Below, piece by piece: positions 11,706-22,561 of a DNA stretch of 64,000 nucleotides (position 1 is its first letter; the number at the start of each line of letters is the position of its first letter). The DNA lies in assembly GCA_033557465.1 (NCBI GenBank), contig CM066033.1, forward strand, positions 704,663,637-704,727,636, written 5' to 3'. Under the pieces are notes generated by a model, which saw only the letters and a list, made by a program, of their open reading frames with translations, was not told where the DNA came from and did no database searches. The stretch comes from Ichthyophis bannanicus. Lineage: Eukaryota; Chordata; Amphibia; Gymnophiona; Ichthyophiidae. Both the position numbers and the translations under genes were made by a program.

Positions 11706-11800
11706 CCCAGAGGTGGAGGACTGAATTGGAGGACTGATAAGGAAAGAGAAATTAGACTAACCTGCTAATTGTTCCTCGAGGAACTCCAGTTCAGTCCTGA
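11706..11800. repeat. ICR of element C
   Basis: cccagaggtggaggactg to gataaggaa is the reverse complement of the left end. gagaaattagactaacc to cagttcagtcctga is the reverse complement of the right end. This independent family keeps the same two-part ICR as A and B. Confidence 0.82.
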
Positions 11801-12118
11801 TTCCCGCCCAGGGATGGTTAGTTCGGATAGCGGTTCGGTCTGAAAGGATATTAGTCTCGACGGATATAAAACCTTAAAAAAAAAAAAAAAAAAAGTTTTG
11901 GTTTTGCTGTGGTTCTTTTTCTCTAGTTTCTCTGCCCTATTTAGTTCAGGGAGGGAGGAGAACGTGAGAGATGAAGCTTGCCCTCTTATTTGGGGGGATT
12001 TAGTTTAATGGTTTAAAGTTTAAAAAATAAAATAAAATAAAACAAATACAATTTTTTAAATACTATAGCTACTTATTTGTTGCTCCTTTGAGTCTGCTTT
12101 GTCAATAGTACACTGGGG
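11801..12118 (+). other. Spacer between ICR and right ITR of C, no gene seen
   Basis: Non-coding. Contains an A-run (about 11875-11894), a T-rich part and an A/T-rich stretch near 12000-12070. Nothing coding is recognised. Confidence 0.6.
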
Positions 12119-12270
12119 CTGATGAGAGAGACCAGCGGAGTACATCCAGTGATGTCAGTTTTGACATGCCCAGTCTCCATGCTGCAGGAGGAGGTACACT
12201 ACCCAGAGGTAGAGGACTGAACTGGAGTTCCTCAAGGAACAGCATTTAGCAGGTAAGTCTAATTTCTCTT
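12119..12270. repeat. Right ITR of element C
   Basis: Inverted match to 6333-6495 through gatgagagagaccagcggag, catgcccagtctccatgc and ctgaactggagttcctc. About 30 nt beyond the left ITR (cagcatttagcaggtaag to ctctt) form an outer extension, as at the right ends of A and B. Confidence 0.82.
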
Positions 12271-13941
12271 TGTTTGTTTTGATTTTATCCTGTTGCTATA
12301 AAGGGATCCACTGTGTCTGCCCCATGGCATTTTGAATTCTGCCACTGTATTTGCCCCCACCACTTCCATCGGGAGGGCATTCCAAGCATCCACCACCCTT
12401 TCAGTGAAAAAGTATTTCTTGATATTGCTTTTCAGTTTACCTTCTTGCAGCTTCATGTTATGCACTCTAGTTTTATAACTACCCCAGTCTTTGTAAGAGG
12501 TTTGTTTGTTCATTAATACTCTTAAAGTATTTAAAGGTCTGAATCATATCTCCCCTGTCCCTCCTCTCCTCAAGAGTGTATATATTTAGGTCTTCAAGTC
12601 TCTTCTCATAAGTCGTCTGATGCAGGCTCCAAATCATTTTGGTTGCCTTCCTCTGAACAGTTTCCAGTCGTTTTATATCCTTTGCGAGATATGGTCTCCA
12701 AAACTGAACACAATATTCCAAGTGAGCCCTCACCAGCAACTTGTACAATGGTTTTAGTACCTCTTTCTTTATGCTAGTAATTCCTCTTTGTATGCAACCC
12801 AGCATCCTTCTTGCTTTTCCCACCGCCTTGTCACACTGTTTTGCCACCTTGAGATACTCAGAAACAATTACTCCAAGGTCCTTTTCCTGGTCCGTGCACA
12901 TCAACCTCTTGCCCCCTATCGCAAACAATTCCCTTGGATTTCTGCTTCTCAAGTGCATGATATTGCACTTCTTTACATTAAATCTTAACTGTAAAGTTAG
13001 GCCATTCTTGCAGCTTTTGTAGATCTTTCCTCATGTTATCCACTCCTTCAGGAGAGTCCACTCTTGCAAATTTTTGTGTCATCTGCAAAAAGACAGACTT
13101 TTCCATTCAGTCCTTCAGCAATATCACTCACAAATATATCGGAACAGTACCAGTCCCAGGACCAAACCCTGAGGACACCTTCCTTTCATCCAAGTGAGTT
13201 CCGTTTACCATCATCTTCTGTTGTCTGTCAATTAATCAATTTCTCATCCAGTTCACCAACTTGGGACCCATTCCCAAGCTGTTGAGTTTATTGATAAGCC
13301 TCCTATGAGGAACAGTGTCAAAGGCTTTACTGAAATCTAGGTAGATCACATCCATCACATGCCCTTGATCTAATTGTCTGGTCACCCAGTTAAAGAACTC
13401 AATCAGATTTGTTTGGCAAGATCATCCTTTGGTAAAACCATGTTGCCTTGGATCATGCAGCCTGTTGGTTTCAAGAAAGTCCACTATTTGCTCTTTCAGG
13501 AGCACCTCCGTTACCTTTCCCGCCATCGAGGTAAGGCTTACTGGCCTGTAGTTTGTCACCTTCCCTATTACCACTTTTGTGAAGAGGTACCACATCAGCC
13601 CTTCTCCAGTCCTGTGGATCTACTTCTGTCTCCAAGGATCTATTGAAAACATCCTTTAATGGCTCTGCAAGAACCTCTCTGAGCTCTTTCAGTATCGTGG
13701 GATGTATCCCATCCGGTCCCATGGACTTGCCCACTTTCAGTTATGCAAGCTGTTCTAACATATCATCTTCTGTGAATAGTGTGGTATCTACTCCATTCCC
13801 ATTTGTATATTTGAAAATCACAGGTGGTCCTTCTCCAGGATTTTCTTTAGTAAAAACAGAGCAGAAGTATTTGTTTAGCATTTTTGCTTTTTCAATGTCA
13901 CTTTCCACAAATCTGTTCCCAGCACTTTTGAGTCCTGCAAT
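12271..13941 (-). pseudogene. CR1/L2-like LINE ORF2 (RT) fragment, 5'-truncated
   Basis: Reading leftwards from 13941: an MLNKYFCSVFTKE block, then GPDGIHPTILKEL (about 13730-13690) and the RT core IYLDFSKAFD (near 13330). The C-terminal part is MHLRSRNPRELF to [20 protein letters not shown] (12958-12640), then a tail frame with YFFTERVVDAWNALP (near 12420-12350) typical of the CR1 group. The endonuclease is absent and the core is frameshifted. Its 3' UTR continues at 6332-6190 beyond element C. Clade assignment within CR1/L2 is tentative. Confidence 0.82.
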
Positions 13942-15765
13942 TCTGTGTATGTGAGGGAGCACTGTGTGTGTCATGGAGCTGAGTGTGTATCATTTAGATG
14001 AGTGGTATGTGGGAGCTCTGTGTATGCATCTTGGAGCTGTGTGTGTGTGTGTGGGGGGGGGAGCTGGGTATTTGTGTGTAGAAGCTCAGTGTGTGTGTGT
14101 GTATATATTTGCTTGTCATAGCCGTGTGTGTGTGTGAGAGAGTATATCGGAGCTGAGTGCATGTGTGTATGTGTGGGATCTAAGTGGTTGTCAGTGTATG
14201 TGTGTTGGAGCTGAGTATGTTTGTATGTGGGGAGAAACTAAGTGAATGTGTGTGAGCTGATTGTCTGTGTTTGTGCGTGTGTGGGTGTGAGCTGTGTGTG
14301 TTGGAGCTGAGTATATGTCTATGTATGTGAGGAAGCTGACTGTGTGTGTGCCTGTTTGTGCATGTGTGTGTGTGAGGGAGCTGATTGTGTGTGTGTGAGA
14401 AAGCATGCATGTGTGTGTGTTTGTGCGAGGGAGGGAGCTGATTATGTTGTGTGTGTAAGGGAGCTGATTGTGTGTAAGGGAACTGATTATGTGTGTTTGT
14501 GCATGTGTGTATGAGGGAGCTGGTTGTGTGTGTTTGTGCATGAATTTGTATGTGTGTATGTTTGTGCATGTGTATGAGCAAGCTGATTGTGTGTGTGTGT
14601 CTTTGTGTGTGTGAGGGAGCTGATTATGTTGTGTTTTTGAGGGAGTTGATTGTGTGTGTTTGTGCATATGTGTGTGAGGGAGCTGGCTGTGGGTGTGTGG
14701 GGGAACTAATTGTGTGTGTGTGTTTGTGTTTCTCTGTGTGCATGTATATTGAGGGAGATGATTGTGTGTATGTATGGGAGCTGTGTGTGTGTGAGGGGGC
14801 TGATTGTACGTGCATGTGTGTTCATGTGTGTTTGTTGGATCTGAGTGTGTATGTGTGAGGGAGTTGAATGTCCATACGTGTGTTTGTGTGTGTGTGCGAG
14901 CTATGTGTGTGTGCAGGACTAAGTGTGTGTATGTATGTGTGTGAGAAAGCTGATTGTGTGTGTGTGTGTGTGTGTGTATCAGCTGTGTGTGGGGGGGGGG
15001 GGAGCTCAGAGTGTGTCTTGATTAGTTATGTGTATGTGTCTGTGTTTGTCAGAGCAGAGTCTGTATGTGAGTATGCCGGAGCTGAGTGTGTGTATGGGAG
15101 CTGTCTGTCTTTGTGTGGGGGAGAGATGTGAGAGTGTGTGTGCCTGTGTGTGTGTGTGTGTGTGGTAGGGAGTTGAGTGTTTCAATGTGTGTGGGAGCAG
15201 TGTGTGTGTGTGAATCTATGTGTATGTGAGGGAGCTGTTTGTGTGTGTGCCTGTGTGTGTAGGTGTTGGAGCTGAGTGTTGTGTGTGTGTGCTTGTGTGT
15301 GTCAAAGCTGTGTGTGTGTGCGCACCTGTGTGTATATCAGAGCTGTGTATGTGTGTGTGTGTGTCAAAGCTGAGTGTTTGCATGTGTGTGTGGGAGCTGA
15401 ATGTGTTTGTGTGTGTGTGTGTGTGGGACTGGTGTCTGTGTGTGGGAGCTGAGTGTGTGTTTGTGTGTGCGTATGTGCAAGCTGACTGTGTGGGTGTGGG
15501 AGTTGATATGATATGAGTGTGTGTCTGTATGTGACTTGGAGCTGAGTTTGTGTATGAGGGAGCTGTGTGTGTGTGGAAGCTCAGCGTGTGTGTCTCAAAG
15601 TTGAGTTTGTGTGTGTGTGTGCTTGTCTTTGTGCTTGTCTGAGCAGAGTGTATGTGTGAGTATGCTGGAGCTATGTGTGTGTTTGTGTGTGTGTGAGAGC
15701 TCAGTGTGTGTTTCTCGGAGCTGAGTTTGTGTGCGTGTGTGTGTGTTTGTCTATGTAACTGAATT
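13942..15765. repeat. GT-rich minisatellite, second block
   Basis: Continuation of the array at 5466-6189: units of (tg)n with spacers such as gggagctgattg, ggagctgagtg and tcggagctgag, with variable unit length. Runs of pure g (for example near 14990-15002) occur. The open frames on either strand are repeat artefacts. Confidence 0.9.
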
Positions 15766-15897
15766 CAAAAAAGCATGGGACAAACACAGAGGATCTCTAA
15801 AGGTAAAAAGGGGACTGTTGTAGTTGTTATGGAAGGGCAGACTACATAGGCCATGTGGTCTTTTTCTGTCATCATATTTCTATGTTTCTATGTTTCT
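15766..15897 (+). mobile_element. LINE 3'-end fragment in the minisatellite
   Basis: Reads gaattcaaaaaagcatggg, ggaagggcagactacatagg, gtctttttctgtcatcat and a (tttctatg)n tail. This is the sense-strand counterpart of the 3' end at 6190-6250, so it is a heavily 5'-truncated copy in the opposite orientation. Confidence 0.7.
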
Positions 15898-16700
15898 ACT
15901 TGTTAGAACAGAGTCTATAGGTGAGTATTTTGGAGCTCAGTGTGTGTGGGGGGGGCTGATTGTGTGTGTGCGCATTAGAGGGCTGAGGATGTGTGTATGT
16001 GTGTGAGAGGGGCGAGAGTGTGTGTGCGTGTATGTGAGAGAGAAGGCTGAGAGTGTGTTTGAGGGGGCAAAGTGTGTGCTTGTTGGAGCTGAGTGTGTGT
16101 GTGCCTCTGTCGGAGCTCATTGTGGGTGTGTTTGTATTGAGAGTGTGTGTATGTGAGGGAGCTGAGTAAGTATTTGTGTATGTGTGAGGGGCTGATTGTG
16201 TGTGTGCGTGTGTAAGAGAGGGCTGAGAGTGTGTCTGTGTGTTTGTGAGGGAGCTGATTGTGTGTGTGTGTGTGCGCGTGCGGGTGAGGGAGCTGATTGT
16301 GTGTGAGAAGCGACTGAGTGTGTTTGCTCTTGTGTGTGTATGAGGGGGATGATTGTGTGTGCACATTTCTGAGTGTGTGTCGGAGCTGAGTATGTGTATG
16401 TTGGAGCTGAGTGTGGGAGGGTGTTTGTCAGAGCTGAGTTTTTTTCCTGCTTGAGTGCTAGTGTCAGAGCTGAGGTTGGGTGTTTGCATGTGTTGGAGCA
16501 GATTGAGAGTGTGTGTGTGTGTGTATGAGGGGGACTGAGTATGTGTATGTTTGTGTGTTGGAGCTGAGTATGTGTGTGTGTCAGAACTGAGTTTATGTGC
16601 TGCAGCTAAGTGCTGGGGGGTATCGGAGCTGAGGGTGTTTTTGTGTGTGTGTGCCTGTGTCGGAGCTGAGTGTGTGTGTGTGTGTGTACTGTTTTGGAGG
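15898..16700. repeat. GT-rich minisatellite, third block
   Basis: Same unit type as the blocks to the left. It stops a few bases before the left terminus of DIRS copy Ax at 16708. Confidence 0.9.
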
Positions 16701-16707
16701 AAGAGTC

Positions 16708-16870
16708 TATCTCCAGGAACAAGCAGGAATGTAGTCTTCACATATGGGTGACGTCGGCACCGATGGAGCCCGTGCAGGAACGCTCCCCAGCGTCCTATAG
16801 GGAGCATCCCACTGCGTCTGCGTAGCTGCCTTCCCACCTTTCCAACTCTCCCTCCTCAGTTTTTCATTTT
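16708..16870. repeat. Left ITR of Ax
   Basis: Starts tatctccaggaacaagc, passes gtcttcacatatgggtgac and a ggcaccgat core, and ends near cctcagtttttcattttcc. It is inverted relative to the right ITRs of family A. Confidence 0.88.
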
Positions 16871-17095
16871 CCGTGGAGCCGATAGGGAGCATTTCCTGTC
16901 ACTGCAGAAAATTTACTTGTTTTGTGGTCGCGTCTGCCTTCCCGTTGACGCTAGCACCGGCATTGTCAGCTTTTCTTCTGTTTCTATTTCTTAAAAAAAA
17001 AAAAGAGGAAAGAACTTTTGTTTTTTCCTTGAGGGTACTTTGCCCTCCAGGTGCTTATGTACCATTTTGGCCTTAGGCCCTTTTTTTCCTTTAAG

Positions 17096-17536
17096 ATGGA
17101 TAAACCAGCTAGTGGTTTCAAGAAGTGTTCCAAATGTAGCAGTACCATCTCTGCTACCGACACCCATGACTGGTGTCTCAAATGTTTGGGACCTGACCAT
17201 CTGCTGTCAGAATGCCTTCTCTGCAGGAAGATGACAAAGAGGAGCCTGCAGAACAGAGCTGCGAAACTAGGCACCCTCTTTGCCACGAACACAATGTCGG
17301 TTGCATCGACGTCGTTGAGAGCTTCATCTTCCTCCCGTAGATCTCAGGTATCGAAACCTAAGTCTTCCTCGAAGACTGGCTGGTCTTCCAAGGTTAGATC
17401 TCCTTCTAAGCATCAAGATGCCTTAGGCGTTGCCCTGGAAGGGACTACACCGGCCAAACAACCCCGGCGGGAGGTCCTTGCCTCCAAAGCATTAATGGGG
17501 TCCCAAGATGCTCCCGAGGCCTCCACCTCCAGAGAG
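17096..17536 (+). pseudogene. gag N-terminal part of Ax, cut by A2
   Basis: ATG at 17096 follows the leader A-run (16992-17003) by about 90 bases, the same position as in A2 and A3. The N-terminus has the family Cys/His module: KCSKC, then DTHDWCLKCLGPDH and CLLC. A Ser-rich, then basic, linker follows (SKPKSSSKTG, KQPRRE). The frame is open up to the A2 insertion and gag resumes at 28351. The role is inferred from position: structural, nucleic-acid-binding protein. Confidence 0.8.
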
Positions 17537-17710
17537 ATCTCCAGAACAAGCAGGAATGTAGTCTTCACATATGGGTATCATCGGTACCGACGGAGCCTGC
17601 GTGGGAACGCTCCCCAGCGTCCAATAGGAACGCTTTTGGGAGCATCCCTCAGCACATGCACGCTTCCTTCCCGCCTTTCCAACTGTCCCTCTTCAGTTCT
17701 TTGTTTTCCG
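17537..17710. repeat. Left ITR of A2
   Basis: Matches the right ITR at 28160-28350 in reverse complement, including the atcggtaccgacggagcctg core at 17579-17598. Confidence 0.88.
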
Positions 17711-17923
17711 CGGAGCCGACAGGACACATACCCTGTCACTGCAGAAAATTTCTTCTTTAAGAACATAAGATATGCCATACTGGGGCAGACCAAGGTCCAT
17801 CAAGCCCAGTATTCTGTTTCCAACAGTGGCCAATCTAGGTCATATGTACCTAGCAGTTTCCCCAAGAGACACAAGTTCCACAATGCTTGTACTGGGTCAA
17901 GCATTGATATCTTCGGTCACTTC

Positions 17924-20723
17924 TTAATAATGGTTTATGGACCTTTCCTCCAGGAACTTGTCCAAACCTTTTTTAAACCCAGCTACACTAACAGCCTTTA
18001 CTACATCCTCCGGTAACAAATTCCAGAGTTTGATTACACGTTGAGTGAAAAAATATTTTCTTTTATTAGTCTTAAATAGTTTACCCTGTAGCTTCATTGC
18101 ATGTCCCCTAGTCTTTCTATATTCTGATAAGGTAAACAATCGATCTACTTTTACCCGTTACATTCCGTTCATTAATTTATAGACTTCTATCATATCTCCC
18201 CTCAGCCGTCTCTTTTCCAGGTTAAAGAGCCCTAACCTTTTTAGCCTTTCTTCATAGGAGTATCCTTCCATCCCCTTTACCATTTTGGTGGCTCTTCTCT
18301 GTACCTTTTCTAAAATCGCTATATCCTTTTTAAGATATGGCGACCAGAATTGCACACAATATTCAAGGTGCGGTCTCACCATGGAACGATATAGAGGCAT
18401 TATAATATCTTTTGTTTTATTTACCATTCCTTTCCTTATCATACCTAGCATTCTATTTGCTCTCTTGGCCGCCGTTGCACACTGGGCCGAGGGTTTTAAC
18501 ATGGTATCCACAATGACGCCTAAATCTCTTTCCTGGGTGGTGGTTCCTAATGTGGAACCTTGCATCGTGTAACCATAGTTTGGGTTGTTCTTCCCTAGGT
18601 GCATAACCTTGCACTTGTCCACATTAAATTTCATCTGCCATTTTGATGCCCAGTCTTCCAATTTATCAAGATCCTCTTGCAATTTTTCACAATCCTCTTG
18701 GGTTTTAACAACTTTAAATAGTTTTGTGTCATCTGCAAATTTGATAACCTCACTCGTTATTCCACTTTCCAGGTCATTTATGAATATGTCAAAAAGCAGC
18801 GGACCCAGCACAGATCCCTGGGGTACACCACTATTCACCTTTCTCCATTGGGAAAATAGGCCATTTAGCCCTACCCTCTGCTTTCTATCTTTTAACCAGT
18901 TCCTGATCCACAATAGTACACTGCCTCCTATCCCATGACTCTTTAGTTTTGCCAAAAGTCTCTGATGAGGGACCTTGTCAAAGGCTTTCTGAAAGTCCAG
19001 ATACACAATATCAACCAACTCACCTTTGTCCACCTGTTTATTCACTCCTTCAAAAAAACATAACAGATTAGTAAGACAAGATCTTTCTTGTCTAAAGCCA
19101 TGTTGGCTGTCTCCCATTAGGTTGTGACTATCTACATGCTGAGTAATTTTATTCTTTATGATGGTTTCTACCATTTTTCCCGGTACTGACGTCAGGCTCA
19201 CCGGTCTGTAGTTTCCCGGATCACCCCTGGAACCCTTTTTAAAAATTGGTGTTACATTGGTGATCCTCCAATCTTCAGGTATTAGAGATGATTTTAATGA
19301 TAGTTCACAGATTACTGATAGCAGTTCTGCAATCTCATATTTCAGTTCTTTCAACCCCCTTGGATGTATACCATCCGGCCCAGGTGATTTGCTACTCTTC
19401 AGTTTATCTAATAGTTGTAAGACATCTTCCCGATGTATCGATATTTCCTTCAATTCTTCCGCACCTTTAAATACCACTTCAGTCATGGGTAACATCCCTA
19501 CATCTTCCTCAGTAAAGACCGAAGCAAAGAATTCATTCAGTCTCTCCACTATCGCCTTGTCGCCTCTTAGTGCTCCTTTAACCCCTTTATCATCTAATGG
19601 ACCAACTGACTCTCTCACAGGTTTTTTGCTACGAATGTACTTGAAAAGGTCTTTATTTCGCGTTTTTGCTTCCGCAGCAAGCTTCTTCTCAAAATCTCTC
19701 TTTGCCTGCCTTATCAATGCCTTGCATTTGACTTGCCAGTGCTTGTGCTGTTTCCAGGTTTCGTCGTTTGGCTCTTTTTTCCATTTCCTGAAAGATGCTT
19801 TTTTGGCAACAGCCTCTCTGACCTCCCCTTTAAACCATGCTGGCAGTTTTTTGGACTTCCTTCCACTTTTCTTAAAGCGTCGAATACAGCTGGTCTGGGC
19901 TTCCAAGATAGTATTTTTCAACAACACCCAAGCTTGATGTACGTCTTTAACCTTTGCAACTGCTCCTTTTAGTTTTTTCTTAACTGTTTTCCTCATTTTA
20001 TCATAGTCTCCCTTTCAAAAGTTAAAAGGTAGTATTGTGGATTTCCTTACTATCCCTCCTCCACTAATTAAATCAAAGGCGATCATGCTATGATCACTAT
20101 TGCCAAGTGGCCCCAACACCCTTATCTCTTGCACTAGATCTGGTGTTCCACTAAGGACTAGGTCTAATATGGCTTCCCCTCTGGTCGGTTCATGAACCAG
20201 CTGCTCCAAGAAGCAGTCATTTATTTCATCTAGGAACTTTATCTCCCTAGCATGTCCTGACGTGACACTGACCCAGTCGATACCGGGGTAATTGAAATCA
20301 CCCATTATTATTACTGCGCTGTAACTTTTGTTAGCTTCCTTGATTTCTTTGAGCATAGAGCGCAACCCCTCCACCAATTTGATCAGCTCTATCATTACGA
20401 TATAGTTTGTACCCAGGTATCACAGTGTCCCACTGGTTGTCCTCCTTCCACCATGTCTCTGATATTCCAATCATATCTAACCTTTCATTTAGTGCTATAT
20501 ATTCTAACTCTCCCATCTTATTCTTTAGACTTCTAGCATTTGCATACAAGCATTTTAGAGAATGTATTTTATTCATGTTAATTTGGCTATTGTTAGACAT
20601 GGGTAAATTGGGATCTTTAAGCTCTGTCTGCTCCATACTTGAGGGCATTTGGGCTACTTTACTCTTTTGTGGAACTTCTCTGCTTTTGGTAGTATCTTTC
20701 AAGGATACATTCTTCCGAACCAT
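17924..20723 (-). pseudogene. CR1 ORF2: endonuclease and reverse transcriptase
   Basis: The N-terminal APE-type endonuclease shows CLYANARSLKNKMGELE and GISETWW (20723-20331), then in another frame IIMGDFNYPGIDW and GNSDHSMIAFD (20395-20015). The part between these blocks is shortened, so an internal deletion is likely. A TGA near 20015 (probable CGA to TGA) precedes a long open frame, 19996-18158. That frame holds RT with GPDGIHPRGLKEL, IYLDFQKAFDKVPH, SGVPQGSVLGPLLF, catalytic KFADDTKLF and [14 protein letters not shown]. The C-terminal block (FFTQRVIKLWNLLPEDV) is frameshifted to 18139-17924. Target-primed integration is the family role. Confidence 0.9.
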
Positions 20724-20758
20724 CTGCTCTTGGGCGACTGTCGGCTTTCCTCTAATAT

Positions 20759-21677
20759 CTAGTTTAAAAGCTGCTCTATCTCCTTTTTAAAGGTTAATGC
20801 CAGCAGCCTGGTTCCATCCCGGTTAAGATGAAGCCCATCCCTTCGGAAGAGCCCCTCCTTTCCCCAGAATGTTCCCCAGTTCCTAACAAATCCAAAACCC
20901 TCATTTCTGCACCATTGTCTCATCCACGCATTGAGACTCCAGAGCTCTGCCTGCCTTTTGGGTCCTGCGCGAGGAACAGGAAGCATTTCGGAGAATGCTA
21001 CCCTGGAAGTTCTGGATTTCAACTTCCTACCTAAAAGCCTAAATTTTGCCTCCAGAACCTCCCTATCACATTTTCCTATGTCATTGGTACCAACATGTAC
21101 CAAGACAGCAGACTCCTCCCCAGCACTATCTAAGACCTTATCTAGGTGGCGCGTGAGTTCCGCTACCTTCGCACCAGGCAGGCATGTTACCAGGCGATCC
21201 TCACGTCCACCAGCCACCCAGCTATCTACATGCCTAATGATCGAATCACCAACTATAACGGCTGTCCTAACCCTTCCCTCATGGGCACATGGCCCTGGAG
21301 AAACTTCCTCGGTGCGAGAGGGTTTTACATCACCTGGAGGACAGGTCCTAGTTAGAGGATCACTTCCTGCCACAGCAGGGTGAGGCTCTCCTGTCACGTG
21401 ACCTCTCTCCTCCATGGCAACAGGGGTGCTGCCAGACTGGAGGTGGGACTTCAGGACTATATCCCTGTAGGTCTCGTCTATGTACCTCCCTGTCTCTTAT
21501 GTTTTCCAAGTCTGCTACTTTAGCCTCTAGAAAACGGACTTGTTCCCTGAGAGAAAAGAGCTCCTTGCACCTAGTGCACACGTAAGACCTCTCACCAACT
21601 GGGAGAAAATCATACATGTGACACTCAATGCAAAAGACTGGAAAGCCCCCATCCCGCTGCTGGACTGCTGTCTGCAT
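20759..21677 (-). pseudogene. CR1 ORF1: zinc-finger and SGNH-esterase protein
   Basis: The N-terminal frame (21677-21360) has FCIEC and YVCTRC zinc-binding pairs, then a short coiled coil (REQVRFLEAKVADLEN). After a frame change near 21400-21480, the frame 21415-20759 carries an SGNH/GDSL-type esterase domain: VGDSIIRHVDSW (catalytic Ser block), LVHVGTNDIGK (GxND block) and RRDGLHLNRDG (catalytic Asp/His block). CR1 ORF1 proteins of this layout are known; they bind nucleic acid and lipid esters in vitro. The single frame change makes this copy a pseudogene. Confidence 0.85.
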
Positions 21678-21679
21678 CT

Positions 21680-22383
21680 TAGTTTTAAGTTTGTGTCTAG
21701 ATCTTTAAGTTCTTACTTACTAGGGGTTGCTATGGGTATTTATACCAATAAAACTGTACCTAATACGTTTAGTATACCTTGTTCACCTGAAGCTTAATTA
21801 ATCTCAGGTCCTTAGTGTATGACTGATTTGGGTAATGAGCTTCACCTGAAAGCACCTCCTGTCTTTTAAGATGTGTAAGTACCTATAAAGCTATGATTAT
21901 CCCAGGGGTGGGTGTGAAATAACACTTATTAAAAGAGGGCTGCTACACAGTACCCTGTCTTGTGCTGCTGAGGTAAGCTGAATTCTGATTTGATTTAAAT
22001 TATAGCTCTTAGCTGCTGCTAGTCTCTAACTTCTTATGAAATTTAAACTACAAGCTCTCTGCTGGGTACTAAATTTAACCAGAAAGTTCTCTTCTGTGTG
22101 TTAAATTTAAACTAAAAGTACTTTGTTGTTACTTGGCCCTGAGTGACTATTAAATTTAAACTACAAGCTCTCTGCTGGGTATGAAATGTAACCAGAAAGC
22201 TCTCCTGTGTGTTTTAAATTCAAACTTTAATTGCTGCTACTAGGCCCTAACTGATCCAACAAAAAACAATGGGTTCACAGATTAAGTAGCTTTAATACAA
22301 AGAATTCTTTTTAGAAAATTACCAGAAGTATATACTCAAAGTTGCAGATTTCTCTCCAGAAGTAACAGTCCCCCTTTCTAGTC
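21680..22383 (-). promoter_or_regulatory. CR1 5' UTR with tandem repeats
   Basis: Non-coding and AT-rich. A block containing taaactacaagctctctgct occurs twice about 110 bases apart (near 22045 and 22155), each followed by aaccagaaag. By position this is the CR1 5' UTR; promoter activity is inferred only. Confidence 0.6.
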
Positions 22384-22561
22384 CTTTAATCTTGTTTTCT
22401 TGTGGTCGCGTTTGCCTCCGCACGACGCCTACCGGTACCGCCGGTTCTTTTCTTTTCTCCTTAAAAAAAAAAAAAAAAATTCTGAATTGTTTCTCTTCAG
22501 AAACTTTTCTTTTTCGGTGCTAGGCGCCATTTTGGGCACTAGGTCCCATTTTACCTTAAAG

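Larger units (their letters stand above)
6333..12270 (+). mobile_element. DIRS-type retrotransposon, family C
   Basis: A 5.9-kb element with ITRs (6333-6495 and 12119-12270), gag, RT, RNase H, methylase-like domain, YR and ICR in DIRS order. Its ends and proteins differ clearly from families A and B: the termini start ttccttttcggtcc and end aatttctctt. It lies in the 3' UTR of a minus-strand CR1/L2-like LINE. Most frames are interrupted. Confidence 0.88.
16708..17536 (+). mobile_element. DIRS-type retrotransposon, copy Ax, 5' part (host of A2)
   Basis: Left ITR, leader with an A-run and the start of gag. Coding sequence stops at the left end of A2 and resumes at 28351 (to about 28742), where an L1-type fragment begins. 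The 3' two-thirds of Ax are missing from the window. Confidence 0.85.
17761..22383 (-). mobile_element. CR1 LINE, near full length, in the leader of A2
   Basis: The 3' end (plus-strand gaacataagatatgccatac at 17761) matches the 62426 copy and resembles tetrapod CR1 3' ends. Going up the minus strand come ORF2 (17924-20723), ORF1 (20759-21677) and a 5' UTR with tandem repeats to 22383. The hexamer ctttaa at 17755-17760 and 22384-22389 is the probable target duplication, and DIRS leader sequence resumes directly after it. A copy with ORF1 and 5' UTR is unusual because most CR1 copies are strongly 5'-truncated. Confidence 0.88.

Noticed and set aside
13942..16700. CRISPR-like or structured array
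   Set aside because: Unit length is irregular, spacers are not unique, and the context is a vertebrate genome; it is a degenerate GT minisatellite.
19257..19937. 226-codon plus-strand frame across CR1
   Set aside because: Antisense shadow of the CR1 ORF2 coding frame on the minus strand.
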